Assembly: GCF_964204645.1 (NCBI RefSeq)
Contig: NC_134029.1
Span: 22,028,450-22,092,449, forward strand
From: Tubulanus polymorphus
Lineage: Eukaryota; Nemertea; Palaeonemertea; Tubulaniformes; Tubulanidae
Direction: 5' to 3'
Length of the DNA stretch: 64,000 nucleotides
This document shows positions 13,936-42,200 of this stretch, piece by piece. The notes beneath the pieces were generated by a model, which was given only the letters and a program-made list of their open reading frames with translations, was not told the DNA's origin and searched no databases. The position numbers were made by a program, and so were the translations under genes. Position 1 is the first letter of the stretch. Each line of letters starts with the position of its first letter.

Positions 13936-14012
13936 CAGTGAACCTCGACTCTCAGAAAACCAGGACCGGCAAAATTGGTCCGAAGTAAGCAAGGTCTAAG
14001 TTTAGGATCGGA
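13936..14012. mobile_element. Possible pogo/Tigger-like element end
   Basis: After TTA the sequence reads CAGTGAACCTCGACTCTC and continues with AACCAGGACCGGC. This resembles the CAGT..ACCTCG ends of pogo-class elements. The opposite end was not found, so this may be a fragment or chance. Confidence 0.25.
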
Positions 14013-14804
14013 AAATATGTTAGTAAGACTTTGGTTTCAAAAATAATGACAACTTCAGTAATGTGATTACATCTGATGACGATTTAATCAACTTCCATTT
14101 AATTAGTAGAGGCACAACCCCTTATTAGCATTATTGGCTTAAACTCACTCGTAGAATCTAGAGATTGCAGATATTGTTTGAAAACCTAAGAAAAAAATGA
14201 AAATCACTACAATCATATACAAGTAGTTAATTTATTACACTTTGTACAATATACAACCTGACACTGGCTCGTACAGAAGGTTTGGGAGAAGGTGCAGGGG
14301 AGCGTATCTAGTTTAACACCATCGTTCAAATCCATAAAAGCAATACATATATCTTTATATTTATTTACTACGAAATGGTCGGGAGATTGATTAGAGACTA
14401 TCTGCGACAAGAACCGTCTAATACAGTTGTTCATGCGACAATAACCAGGGTTCGGATAAAACAAATTGCACCCAACTCAAAATTTCTGATCATTTGATAT
14501 AAAACTCCTGTTAACGAAGAAAACAAGCAATTCGTATGAAAATAATGCTTAAGAAGTGCACCGATACCTGATGTTCAAAATAGAGAAACTAGGAGCTACT
14601 GTGGAGATGATTAGATATATTATCGGCCCTAAGTCGAGAGGTCCAGTGGAATAAAATATTCAAAATTTCCCCAGTTTTCTACTAGATACTATGAATGGAG
14701 ATTAAAATGAATAGTGAACGAAGCAAATATCATCTCTTTCTGCATCGATGAAATAATATTATTCAAAAGCTTATAATATTTCAATAATTCGACCAAGTCT
14801 CATG

Positions 14805-16285
<1,481 letters not shown>

Positions 16286-19200
16286 TCAACTGTTTAGCCA
16301 AGATTCTTCAACGATTGCTCTCACTTTCTTAACGTACTCGCGGCGATTCTCTTGGTAAAGTCGTGCCGCCAGATTGTTAGCGGGGCTGTTTGGATTTGGC
16401 TCGTCGAGCAATGACTGAAACGACAAATGACAAGATGATTCTCGATGAGTGAATGAAAATATTTCGACGACAACGATTTTCTTTTCCTCTTCGCGGAACC
16501 GCGGGTCACACAGGAGAATATCGATAATTTTCGAACCAGCAAAATCTACACATATATTCCAATAGACATGTAATAGACGTTCAAAAATTGAACAAGACCA
16601 GAGATTAGGCCGATATATCTCTGACCCGATGAGCATAAACAGCATGAAAGCTCTATTAGGAATGTCTCTTTTGATAGCTTTTTCAATCATCGAGGACAAT
16701 ACTCTAAGAGATGGATCAAAATGTATCAATTTACTATTTTCTTGCTTTGGGGTAATCGACAATGAATATAGTATCATACAGCATACTGTCAGGTCACATC
16801 GAGACAAACAAACTGTGGTGAACGAATTTGAAATGACCATCATCACAGAGTTATTTATGATTAACCCGTACTTTTTTTAGCTGAAAAAGAACACCGCACA
16901 CACACACACACTTAAAGAGTTATGAGTCTACCTATCACATAGATTGTTAATCAAGGTTTATATGAAAGAGAGAGAGAGAGACAAGACAGTGCCCCTGCAC
17001 CAAAATAGACCACCTTCCATCAAACCAACGCCAGTTCAAATGTACACAACTTCTGCTTCATAAACGTTATCAACAATAACATACAAATCATAAATTATGG
17101 CAATAACAATTAATTATTTATATCAACGTGAAAATTAATTAGAACAGTAAATATTTTTGAACGCATTCGCGCTATTGTATACGGCGAAAAAAATCTAGTA
17201 ATATAAATAGTAATATGATGGGGCAAAAATCTAGCCAGCCATACAAAGGTCAAATATGAGTATATTTTATCTAATAGCTACAATGAGACATACACGGTAT
17301 GCATAGAAACTCAGTCCATGACGTAGGCTTAAGCTCGACTTTATATCAGCTTCGAAGAAAAGTCGACCGACATTGTCATGACTGATTCAGATCCATTTGG
17401 CAACTTTTTTTTATATACCGGTATCAGCAGGTGTGTGAGAATAGAAGCCAAAAATGAAAGCACTTTGTAATTCATTTCTACCGAGTTGTGCTACATCGAC
17501 GCACAGCGATCCAACAATTCAAGGATATGGAAGAAAATATTACTGAATGCGGTTACTGGCGACTAATGAAACAGCGCTGTCCTAATAATATATGAAGATT
17601 ATCAGATGATCGTTATAATGAGATGTTTTGTTAATCAGAATCGCAGTCATCGCTGTCCCAACTCTCTTGAACGATCGCTTTAACTTTTCGTTCGTATTCG
17701 CGTTTGTTTTCTTTAAACAGCTGCGCCGCTTCGTTATTAGCCGGACTATTCGGATTAGGATCACTTAATAACGACTGAAATCAATCAATTATAAAGCCAT
17801 AAAACACAGAGTCCATCAGGGCCTCGAATAATCGTGATCATTCACTACACATTCGCCGACATCTCCGGAGCAATTTGGGACGAGTGACAGAGCATTCAAA
17901 GGGTGCAGCCCTGTATATTACTGTAATGTCCCCAGGCAACGTCCTCAATGCCATCCTCTCTCTACTCAGGAGCAAATGGACTTCGTGACCAAATGGAATA
18001 TGATTGCTAATAGTAGCTCGGACGTTACCTCACAGAGATGGACCGATACCCAGTAAGAGATATAGGCTAGGGGTAATAGCATCAATGTGGCGAGTCGAGT
18101 GTCACTGATGACATTCTTTGCGGATATTGGGCACTTACAATATACTCTAGAACCTAGAAATTATCATAATCATTGATTACTAACACGAAATTATCCATCT
18201 ACCACCAGACGAAAAACCCTTTCGATACTAGCTTCGTTCAAGACCCAGGAGTGAAGACGGGTCACATAAAACATAAACCACTAACGCTCAGTTGAGTTAG
18301 ATTCAACGAAGACTTGTGGAACTGAATCCGCAAGAAAAGATGTTAAAGGTGAATTAAAATGATTACAGTACGTACCTGTATTGAAGTCAATACCGCGGAG
18401 ACATCGTAAGTAGGACTCCATCTATTTTGTAAAATATCTAAACATATGCTTCCATCTGCGTATACTGAAAACAAAACATATATTCAATGATTAATGATTC
18501 AACCTAGTAGGTCGATACGTTATCGCGCACAGAGGAATTTCGCAAAACTTACCATTCGGATGAAACATTTTTGAGGTAAATCGAACCGTAGGAGGCTTAT
18601 TCGGATATTCTTCCGTAAATTCTATAGTTAATTTAAACGTTCCATCTTCGAAAGGCGTATCCATAGGTCTAGAAAATCAGAACTCGTAATTCTTAAAATC
18701 GGCCGGCAAAAACTAGGCCTAACAAATCATCACAAAACAATCTTAATCACAGATAAGGACTAGTGATTTTTCAAATATGTCATAGAGGTCAGAAAATAGA
18801 TAAAAATATCAATATTTCTGAACGTTCAGACTATATTTCAGGAATTGGTTTCATTCTATAAGTTATCATTCTTTGCCTACGTGTAGGTGACATTGAATTC
18901 ATAAACAGGTCAAAGCGACCTCATTATTTCCTTGCGCAATATCAATGGATAGAAAATGAAAGTTTTCAGATCTACGTTTCGCGATCAAAATCATTCATCA
19001 TCCAACACAACGTACCCAAATATGACGGCGTTCCATAGCATAATATTGTTATCAGTCGGAGTGCCGCTGACACCAGCAGGAGGATCTTCTTGTAATCTGA
19101 AAACAACGATTTTCAACGTATGAAAATACTGAAAAAAAAGACTATTATACACTGCCACAAATTACTGTCAAATATTCCCGACAGGAAATATTAACTGGAC

Positions 19201-19746
19201 ACAAAAATAAACTTAATCTAAATGGGTGGGTGACATAAGTTACCAGTTCACAGCAAAGTAAGATGACCTGGACTTGGTGCTGGTAGTTTGGAAATAACGT
19301 TTTTCCTACACTGGGTATTTAGCTAACACCGAAGTTACTGGTGATAACAATATTTGTGTCATGTTCTTCTTAGAGCCACAACAGAGTCTTTGAGTTATCA
19401 CATACTCTAGTCTACCCTAGAGACGGACAGTCACTCAGCCCTGGCACTACTGTTGTTCGTCACCAAGGGCAAAGACAAGCAAGGATGCACCAAAATTAGA
19501 ATAATGGGTCGAAAGAAACTAAAAATGCGCATGAATTAAGAGAGTCATAATCTCAAGTAGTAAAGCTTCATATAAACTTGATTATCGTTATAAAAATTTC
19601 AACTAATTACAGGGTAAAATCTACAAAAAAGTTAATTTGTTATTGAATTGAACAGGAAACGAGAACCATTTCGTCATAATTTAATAAATTATAGTCATTT
19701 ACCGTTTGAAATCTCGCATAAGTCGCCGTCTAGCAGTTGTGGACAT
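16286..19746 (-). CDS. UBE2A: RAD6-type ubiquitin-conjugating enzyme E2 A/B, canonical 152-aa isoform
   Basis: This E2 passes ubiquitin to substrates with RAD18 and RNF20/40-type E3s (PCNA and histone H2B monoubiquitination in known homologues). Exons are 19746-19703, 19096-19016, 18668-18553, 18464-18376 and terminal exon 16414-16286. Phases match throughout and the product is 152 residues, the same length as human UBE2A. It starts [20 protein letters not shown] and contains the HPN motif (MFHPN). Catalytic Cys88 sits in [20 protein letters not shown]. The last exon codes [14 protein letters not shown] and ends EESWLNS, close to the vertebrate C-terminus. A second, nearer terminal exon exists (separate entry). 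UBE2A and UBE2B cannot be told apart in a likely single-copy invertebrate gene. Confidence 0.95.
17631..19746 (-). CDS. UBE2A: RAD6-type E2, alternative isoform with acidic C-terminus (157 aa)
   Basis: It shares the first four exons with the canonical model (through SAVLTSIQ, phase 0), then uses terminal exon 17774-17631. This exon has its own acceptor (TTTCAG) and stop. It codes [14 protein letters not shown], continues with a helix like the canonical one, and ends [12 protein letters not shown]. The acidic tail recalls yeast Rad6, whose long acidic extension helps histone ubiquitination; function here is inference. The exon is paralogous to the one at 16414-16286: PNPNSPANN is identical in both although seven of its nine codons differ synonymously. 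It is nearer to exon 4 than the other, so choice may depend on splicing or on early polyadenylation. Transcripts are needed to say which dominates. Confidence 0.88.
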
Positions 19747-21420
19747 CTTCAAATATGTAACGATCGAGCGATTCCGCCCTTTGGAGGGTATTTAACGAGT
19801 ATTTGGAGTCGAATACGACGAATTTCTGAATCGTAATACTCGGATTTCCACTTTGTTGGTGTATGACGTCAGCATCCGGGTGTTTTGGTGATTTTCTTCC
19901 TATCACGTGACAGTCATGTGACTTGTCAAAAAGCACGTGGTTTTGTTTATTTACATAATTTGGCAACCTCTAGCTCGTTACATTTACAGCAAATGGGGAA
20001 AAGCTTTGAAAATTCCTACTGCTTTATTTACCAAATTTATCGCTTTTTTGTGAATTATAGTCACTGCTTATGGATAAGGAGATACTTTTGTGAATTCAAT
20101 TCAGTTTAAGTGGAGAGTTTTCGACGCAAGATGTCAAATACCATAATTAATATCACATGATTCATGTTATATTCCTCATTCTAAAATATCAAATCGTCCT
20201 ACTGTTGTCCTCAACTCTCTGAACCGTCAACAAATGAAAGACAAAACTCTCGAAATTTCCAGATCACTTAATTCTTATTTTATTGATTCATACAATTATA
20301 TAGATAATACATAATATTATCATGATAACTAAGAAAGAACAAGAACAAACAATACCTCGTAATAACTCTTTAAATTGACATATGAATTACATAAAGCAGC
20401 TTTGTGAACACACCTGCTTCCCACGATGACACGTCACAAGTTACCAAAATATACCTTTACTCATTCATTACGATTATTCTTAAGTGATTTTACAATTCAC
20501 TTCACACGAGCAACTGGTATTAAAACAAACATTGATGGTTTCATCGAAATACATAAAATGGCTTAAAAATGTAAAGAATGTCAGAATTAATGAGATCCGT
20601 AAAAAAACAGTTAATGAGACGAACGATCTTCAAAACTTGAAATAAACTCCTCAATTTTAGCCAAAGATGATTACGATATACAGGTACACTGAAAGGCCTT
20701 CTCACACTAGATCGACCTTCTATCATACTAGCCGATAATGTATGATATTATAACTAAAAGCTATTTACAAGCACTGCTTTTTGACGGTTTTCAACAAGAT
20801 CTTCATCTATTAATAGGACACAGATTGACAAGGAAAATGCAGCATTAAAAACAACACAGACATTGCCTGTTACATACAAGATCTTTTCACCACGAGACAA
20901 TCCTCACACATACATACAATGGCTTAAATTTCAAAATATTATCAAGGATTTTTAAAATCCATTCCCAAAACTTTAAAAAAATGTTTTCTTGCCAATGCGA
21001 CTTAAAAAGCGTCTATTTCATAGAAGATCGAACAAAATAATAAAATGAAATGCATTTATTTGTTGACGTTATCGCTGAACGGAAACTGTACTTATACTGT
21101 CTTATCTAGCAGCGAAAATACAACTAATCTACTCGAATGATAAAACATATTGAGTAACAGATGATTTTGAACCAGCAAAATCTGCTTTGAAGCAGCGCAA
21201 AAGTGTAATTACACATGTATATACGGTATTATGATATGTTATCGAAAAATGAATGGTTTATTCATCATTTTAGACCGGATGAGCGATGAAAACAGATGAA
21301 AACATTGTTTACAGGTATAAAACAACCGAGAACTTAACAGAACGTCTGTATTTAGGATTTCCAACATCAAGCACTTTAACGGTAGACGAAGTTTCGATTG
21401 TCGCTTTCACAATTTCCTAG
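19747..21420. other. Spacer between UBE2A and ANKRD10-like gene
   Basis: It holds the UBE2A promoter and the likely 3' UTR of the distal ANKRD10 isoform. Minus-strand AATAAA hexamers (TTTATT on the plus strand) occur near 20278 and 21055. No exon is seen. Confidence 0.4.
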
Positions 21421-34300
<12,880 letters not shown>

Positions 34301-36274
34301 GATTTTTATTATTTATCTTTAATAATCATTATTAAGAGTACAACAATTAACATCATTGTAATTACACGATCATTAAGAGAACTTCAAATGTCGAGTTGCT
34401 CTTCTTTCAACATTTACACGTACGAACAAATGCATTATTAATTACAAGTATAAAAATATAAAACATCAATTCTAGAAAAATATGCTTATTTTCTCTTTTA
34501 CGAAGACCAAATATTTCTTGTAATTATGTTATCGTTCAAAGTTCATGATTTGTAGTTTTCCTAGTTTTCAATTCCAACCATTTTTCTATACTGTACAAAT
34601 CTACTGTACATTTTTACAAGTTCTATAAAAAGACAATCAACTTTTCAACAATCGATTAGCACAGAAAATTCAAATAATTATCTAGCCAACTTAAGTCTTA
34701 TCTTAGGCAGACTTTTTTTGACCCGAAAAACTAAATATCTAAGACAAAGATATTGATTTATCCAGACAGTAGACAAAGATCTGGGGCAAAAATGATATAC
34801 ATAATACCCAGAATCACACAGAACCAGTGTCATAGTTTCGGGTTGAATTTACAGTATAGAGCTAAATCCTACAAAATCTCTACAGAGTAAAATGTAACTC
34901 ACAACAGCGAGCTCTGTCGAGGATTTTCCGTTATACCCCGTTATACAAAATTTACCTTATCCGTCGTGCATTCATTCTTTAAGTATTTCTTCACATATAT
35001 ATATTGGCATAGGCATACATAATTTTTGTCTAAACAACAAGACAAATTTTCAACGAATCCTACTCCAATGAAGAACCTTTGAGGAGATTGTCAAATTATG
35101 GTTGATTGATGAGACTTTTTGTACATAGCTAAACAGAACGGAAGAACATAGAGCTGTGATGGAGAATAGAGCACTAGTTCATAGACAGTTGATAGGAAAC
35201 ATAATTCCCACGAGCAGCTTTCTTGGAATTGTGTCTTATCCTTCCAAAATTGATCTTACATGGCTTTCCAAGAATAACTAACATGCTGCCATTATTTGCA
35301 ACAAATAAATTAAGTTTGCTGGCCTAGATTCTAAAAACTTTACATATTGAATAAAAAATCTAAATCGATATTAAAATTTTGGAGGCCTTTTATCTTAATT
35401 TGACCGTGTTCGTCTGCCAGATAAAAATCGCATCTTATTTCTAACTGCACATTTCGACCTAAAACGTTCGGCCGTAAGTATTGAGACAGGGAGACAAGTG
35501 ACATTTAGATGTGACCTAAATTACAACTTCCTCAACTGTGTTCTTGTAAACCAGAGCTCATACTCGAGCCTGTGTACACCGTAGATAGAACGGCAAATAA
35601 AGTTAAATCTACTCGAAAAATTCGGCACTATCTTCACAGAACTCTAACAGGTGTTAGTCTTAGAGATTAGCAAGAATAGTAACTACGCACTACTATAAAT
35701 TAAAAGCAAAAAAAATATTCGCCAAGTTTCATGAAATAGTAATTATCTGCTTCTATGTTTTTTTTCTGCCTAGCAACATGAGCCAAAGTGTCAGGTTTCA
35801 GGATTAAAAAAATGCCGGAATAGACTATAACGAAAAAATACTACCCCATACAGATCAACTGTAAGCGAGTAGAAACAAATAAAGCATTAAAGGTCACGAT
35901 TGAAAACTCATATTTTTGTTAATCAGCTCATTACATGTAACCTAAGAAGTTTTATTAAAATGAACAACGTTGATCTTACTCGTATAGAAATAACTGTTAC
36001 TATGTCGAGAAAATGCCGATTAATTTTGTATGAATCTGTTCAATTCCCAGAAACCGATGAATATTCAGTCTCCCCAATTAAGTTCGCGCTTCAGTTTTAA
36101 CTTGTCTTATTAGTTTTAAGTACCCAACACAATAATAAGAGATTAATATATCGACGAACCGAGTGAGGAGACTAACACGAGGACATTACTCAGCAATCCA
36201 TCTTTCTGAATTAGACGACGATGGCCAACATGTTCAACTGTAATTATACCGACTGAAGTAATTCAAGCCTCGAT
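34301..36274 (-). other. Probable long 3' UTR of the Mastermind-like gene
   Basis: About 2 kb of AT-rich non-coding DNA follows the MAML stop. Minus-strand AATAAA-type signals (TTTATT on the plus strand) occur around 34305-34320, just before the ANKRD10 promoter. No exon is visible; the UTR end is inferred. Confidence 0.4.
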
Positions 36275-39200
36275 TCATTTGCCGGCGAACAGTTCATCAA
36301 TCAAGTTAAAATCGCTTGGATTTGTGGAATCAAAGAAATCACCATTCGGAGGCGGTGCACCGGCGCCGCCGCCGCCGAAGAAATCAAGCGGCATTAAATC
36401 CGAGTTCGGATTCGAGGTATTATTGCTGGAATGTGAGGTTGTCGTCATGGCAACCGAAGTGGACATCGGCGCCGGCTGCGAATGACCGGTCTGTTGCTGT
36501 TGGAGATGCATTTGTTGTTGCTGATGCATACGCATCATGACCTGCTGCTGCTGTTGCTGGTTAGGTGGCGCCCCCATCTGTTGTTGGTTCGACGTAGTAA
36601 CGCCCGCCTGTAAATTCTGACATTGTTGCATTTGTAAATGCGGCGATGACGACGACTGCTGTTGCCCGTAGTTACCGTACATATTGTTGCTCGAATGTAC
36701 CGATTGGTTGATCATATTCACGTCTGGCACGGTTTGTTCTGGAATGTGACCTTTCGGAGTCCATTCGGGACAATTCGTTCGTTGACGGGACAAGCTTAAA
36801 CCATCGGGTCCGACGTTCACATTCGGCGGCCGATGATTGCGCATTATTGCACTAGTATATTGTCCTTGTTCAGTTTTAATAGGTTGGCTCATCACGTCCG
36901 TCCCGGTGTGCTGAGCGTTCTGCTGCATTTGGCTCATGCTATGCGAATACATCGGCGGTTGTTGCCCGCCGCCACCAGGGGGCATCGCGGTTCCCCCTTG
37001 AGTCGCGCTCATGTGACCGGACATGGGAACGTTATGCTGAGACTGCTGCAGCTCTGATTTCACGTGTACGTGGTACATGTCACCGGTTTGAGGCGGTTGC
37101 GACGTTTGGTTCACCATATTTTGCATCGTTTGTAACGGATTCCGATTCATATTTCCGGCGACCCCGGCCACCGAGTTGTGATACGAGTTCTGATTGCTCA
37201 TCGCCGCTTTATAATCCGGGGGCGCGCTGCGGTTCATGTAGGAATGATGCTGTTGTCGGCCGACCATCTGCTCGGTGGGCCGGCGCCGATCTTGCATGTA
37301 CTGTTGTTGCGTCATGCTGAACGACTGCTGCTGCGCCAGCGATATCTGCTGCGCCTGTCCGTTGCTGATGTGCATCTGCTGACTTTGACGCATGTGCAGA
37401 CGTTGTACGCCGTGCGAGACGTGCACATGTTGAGACTGACTCATTTCCATCTGCGGCATGCGAGAAGGCATCATACCCCCCTGACGAACGTTCCCGCTCA
37501 ACGGCGCCCGCGTATTAAAGTGACTTTGCACCTGGTTTTGTAATTGTTGTAACGACGACGACATGGAAGCGTTCGGATCGCCGTAATGCGTTAACGGCTT
37601 CGTAGCGCCGTAATTCAACGACGGATCTTTACCGTTCATTTGTTGCATCGTCGGGTTCATGCCCGGTCGGTTCTGGTAGTTGTTCATATGTCGCGCCGGT
37701 TGATTATACGCCGGATACATCTGCTCCTGCCCCGTATTGAACCCCGAATACGCCGGATACCGATTCGAATGTCCCGCGTACTGATACGGAGACGGAGGTA
37801 TTTTCTGCAGCGGGTCGTAGTCCTGATGCTGCTGCTGCTGATGTTGGGCAGCCATCTGTTTCAACGTTTCAGCGGCCGGCCCCGTTTCGTTGATAAGCAC
37901 GGGAGGTATAATCGGGTGAGTTTGTTGCGGGTAACCGGGAGGAAGCGAACTATTCGGAGCCATTCCCATCATCGTATTCACCGGGGGTGTGTGACTTTGA
38001 ACGTCCGTACTACCGACGCCACCTACGCTACCGAACGCGGAGTTCTGCTGCATCTTCGAGCCCGGTTTACTCATACTCATAGTTTGCGTCTGTACGGTTC
38101 CGACCGTACCCGTATTCGTGCTACCGACCACGCCGCCGAGCAGCTGCTCTTTACCGAGTTGTTCCTCCAGTTCGTCCGGTTCTTTCAGCGAGTTCAACGC
38201 ATCGGCGAACTTGTCGAAGTCGGGAATTTCGCCGTCCTCCTTCTCGAGGTTGTCGAGAATCGCCTGCAGTTCGTCGATGTCGACGCCGAAGTTCGTGAGC
38301 GAGTCGCTCGTGTGACTAGAAGATGATGATTGTACGTCGTCCGGCGGTTCCTGTTTACATTCTACGTTCGCTTGTATACTGCTGGAACTGATCAGCGACG
38401 ACGAATCTGCGCCGCGACCTCCTCCTTGTAGATTAGTTTTAATCGTCGAGCTGAACGTCACGTTCGTCTGTATCGTACGCGTCGGTTCTTGTTCCTGGTT
38501 TATTTGCTGCACGATCTGCACGGAAACCTGCGGCAGGTTTTTCTCGTGTCCGTCTTTTTGGTGGTTGTTGTTGGCGCGCGGTTTCTTACCGACAGGCGAA
38601 TGCGGGAGACCATCGTGAATCAGATCGGGAAGGTTGTTGTTATTCGCCGCGTCGCCGGTCGAAGCGGCGTCTGCTTTCCTTTTCGATCGCTGTAAAATAG
38701 AAAAAAAAACAGGCTTGAAAACGATCAGTAATTTTGTGATATTTTCATGATTTTGAAAGTTGTGGAGAGCCTTCTCAAAGTCAACAGTTGGCATGGATGG
38801 TGCTTCACGTGTGACGGAAATTGGAATAATGAAAGTGTCACTTGTTGACTGTGTACCGTAGTAAGACTGTGTCACTGTGTACCACAAAGTTCAACACAAA
38901 GTTCAAACCTATGACTGGAGCCTTTTCATTCGCGTACTTCTTGTAAACATCAAATTCTATATTTCATTGAAACAGCGGTAACACGATGATCTAACTCAGT
39001 GGTTCCTGTATGCATCTAAATAGCTATATCAGGATCCCTACAGATCAGTCATTCCTGGATTTGCATCACTTTCATATGCCAATTACTGTAGACTCCTCCT
39101 AAATTGGTGACTGTTTATCTCAGCAAACCAGCAAATTCCTATGCTTTCTAATTCGATAACCTCCACCTAATTGGGCAACAAATCCTGGTCTTAACTTTAC

Positions 39201-42200
39201 CAATATATTAAACTTATAGTCTATTTACTGTACAACTTTCTATAATTTCCAATTGCCAATTTCGCAAACTTGAAGGAGTTTTATAGGTTTTATTTTGCTC
39301 AAATTAAAGGAAGTTCAAGCACCTTCAAAAGCATTTTCCATTGAGGAGTCTTAAAGGAATCAAGGAGTCGTAGGGACCATGAACTGGTGCAACTGCAATC
39401 AGAAAATGTATTGTGTCAAACCTTTGCAGCACCTGGGCTTTAAAATCCCTGTGGTTTCCAAGGGGTTTTTGCTAGTGACTGAAGATTATTCTGCACCGGC
39501 ATCGAAGCCCATATCTCTGTATACTGAGATTTTTTTCTCGCATTCCGAACAATGCAATGGCTGTCCAATTCAGTGTACGTGATATATTTTTTTTTCTACG
39601 ACTCTCTTCCAGTGACCTGAATAACTGGTAGCACTACAACTGCTACTCTTCTTTGTGCGCAAGGTGAAAATTGCTAATTATTTTCTATATATGAAAAAGT
39701 ATCGCTATTAGAATGCGGTGTTTAGTTCACAAGCTCCAGTCAGCCTGATGAAGCGCTAAAAGAAAATAAATATCCAACTCTATTCATGTTGAGTTTTTTT
39801 TTTTACGAAAGAGAAAACACGATAACGTCAAAACTGAAATTATGATTTAATTATAATTGTAGACGGCACAATGATTAATAACAAGCACGCAACATTCAAC
39901 TAGAGAAAACCCACTGTAGTACTCGTAGTATCAGTCGTCATCGGCGGAATATATGTTTTAACCTTTCCATAGACGACATTTAGCCTCGTAAAGCTTCATT
40001 GAAAATTTCCAGACACATTAACCGGGGGTCTTTAAGAACATTTATTCAAATGAAATCGAGAATTCCTTTTTTATACGAGACCCCAGTGGCCGTTAGTTTT
40101 TTTCAAAACGACGGCGTGATTTGAAATCATCGACAAACGAACGAATTAAGACGATACCACGCAAGTAACTCAAATATTCTTCATAATCACAGAAAATATC
40201 AATTTTCTAATAATCTAGATAGAGTTGTTGTTTTCAATTTGGTCCGAATTTCGGGATGACTATTTCGTGCCTGCGATATGGATTGGTACCACCGATGCAA
40301 ACGGTTTTTCTAAGCCGGAGTACCTTGACAGCAGATTTATGTTAGTATGTTCTTGTTCTTGGCCAAAGCATCAATTTGTTGCATGCCAAGTCAACATCAG
40401 ATCGTTGCAAGGGAATTCTGTATGTGGTGGTAACGGATTCTCAGGTGTGAGACAGGGGGGAAGGTAAGTGAAAATCGTCGAGACCAGAATACTGATGCCG
40501 CTATATGCAAAGTAGCAACAGTGAGGATCTATACGCGAATGCAAATCAGCTTCATTTTTGTTGATAACTATGACACTGGTTTTAAATCAAAAATTGAAGG
40601 GACAAACCAGATGAATTTTACATCAATATCTACGTTGAGAAACAACTACGCAAAGAATGGACAACGTGATCTTCAACCTTTCCAGTGATTTCAAAATCTC
40701 AATGTTCTCAATTAGGCGACCAACAAAAATTAAATCTATCAGTCGGTTGCCGGTTCAGGCTGGATGGAAGATTATTCAAACGAACCGGTACGAAATTTCC
40801 AATTATGTGTACTTTGATTTATACAAGAAATTATGTAAATTTGACCGATCATCCAACTAATATCTATCTGTACTTCGATTTCCGATTTCAAAATTAAACC
40901 TTCCGGTAGGTGTGCCTGGTTTATAAGGGACAATCCCTCTATTCTAAGATAAAATAAGAACTGAAACCTCAAACTCTAGGACAAACTTCTCTGATTATTA
41001 CGAAATAAGAACAGACCGCTATCAGTTGTTAGAGAGTCCAAGCGAGGCTTATTAAAAACTGACTAAACGTTGCGCGAATCCTTTGTTTTAAGATTGTTTT
41101 GGTTGTGAATATGTTAAGAATTTCTCACCACATCCTGGTGAACTTTTACTAGACGCTATATTATCGAAAAATCCAATCAGGCAATGATTGAATAGTTGTT
41201 GTCTACTGCACACACCGACCAATAAACAGACTTCATTAAAATCCTGTTTCTCGGACCTAGTCAATTCTAGAGCAATTTTATCCGTTACGTCTTTCATTCT
41301 TTATCAAATAAGTTCACGGAGTTTATATTTTTATTTACGCAGCTTTGACACAACAACAAAACATTTTGCAATTCTGATTTTACGCAAACTGAAAACAAAA
41401 TCTCCCGGGGATACGAATGGAAAATTCTTCTCGGCGCTAAATACGGCAAAATATCGTTTTACGATCCAAATATAGATGATTTAATGGGTCGTATTAACTT
41501 ATATTCTGATTCTGATCGACAGAATTAGGATATCTAGAAGTTTCTATCTACGGCTCGCTCGTACACTACGAAGTGATTTGTTTATGGAACCGAATTATCA
41601 TCATTGTTGAATAGAAAAGTGTACAGGTTTTTGATGGAATAACAACTCAACCGGCAGCAAAGCCTCCCGAGTCAAAAATATATACGTTTAGACCACAACC
41701 CTTTGACATTGAATTCAAATCGCAAACTTTTCATCAAGTCATTTAATAATTAGTTCACCAGATATTTTGATGGAAAAATACTTCCGACTGAAACTGATTA
41801 AGAAATGAGAGACTTTTTTCAGCTAGTTAATTAATCAGCTCGAGAAAATCGGTTATTTTTGCGATTACTTAATTACTGAAATTAATCGGGAGGAGATGAT
41901 CGTGGAAAATGCAAGGTCTAATATCAATCATTTCACTGGCATTGATTACAAATTTGATTCAGGAAATTATTTTCAATAGCAATTCATTAACGAAAAACAC
42001 AGCATAATCACAAAATAAACCTGCGCATTTCACACTTACGTTTTTACTTTCTCCCGTTGAATTAGAGTCCTTCGATTTCGATTTGGAAGCTTTTTTCGCT
42101 TTGCTCTCGAGCCACTTTTGGTGTAGAAGTAACGTTTCCCTGCGTTCGCCTTCGTAAAGCCCTTTTACGTTAGGCGTATAGTGAGAAAGCGCCCCGTTCT

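Noticed and set aside
16286-16846. 186-codon single-exon frame over the distal UBE2A exon
   Set aside because: Only the last 42 residues match RAD6; the upstream part is intron behind a clear TTTCAG acceptor.
37640-38326. 228-codon plus-strand ORF
   Set aside because: It is the antisense shadow of the Mastermind exon, with Arg/Leu/Val-rich composition from reversed Gln and Met codons.
36275-38887. 870-codon MAML frame starting at 38887
   Set aside because: The part upstream of 38689 is intron: a clean acceptor (TTTTACAG) precedes CGATCG, and the true N-terminus, with the Notch-binding helix, is at 42279.
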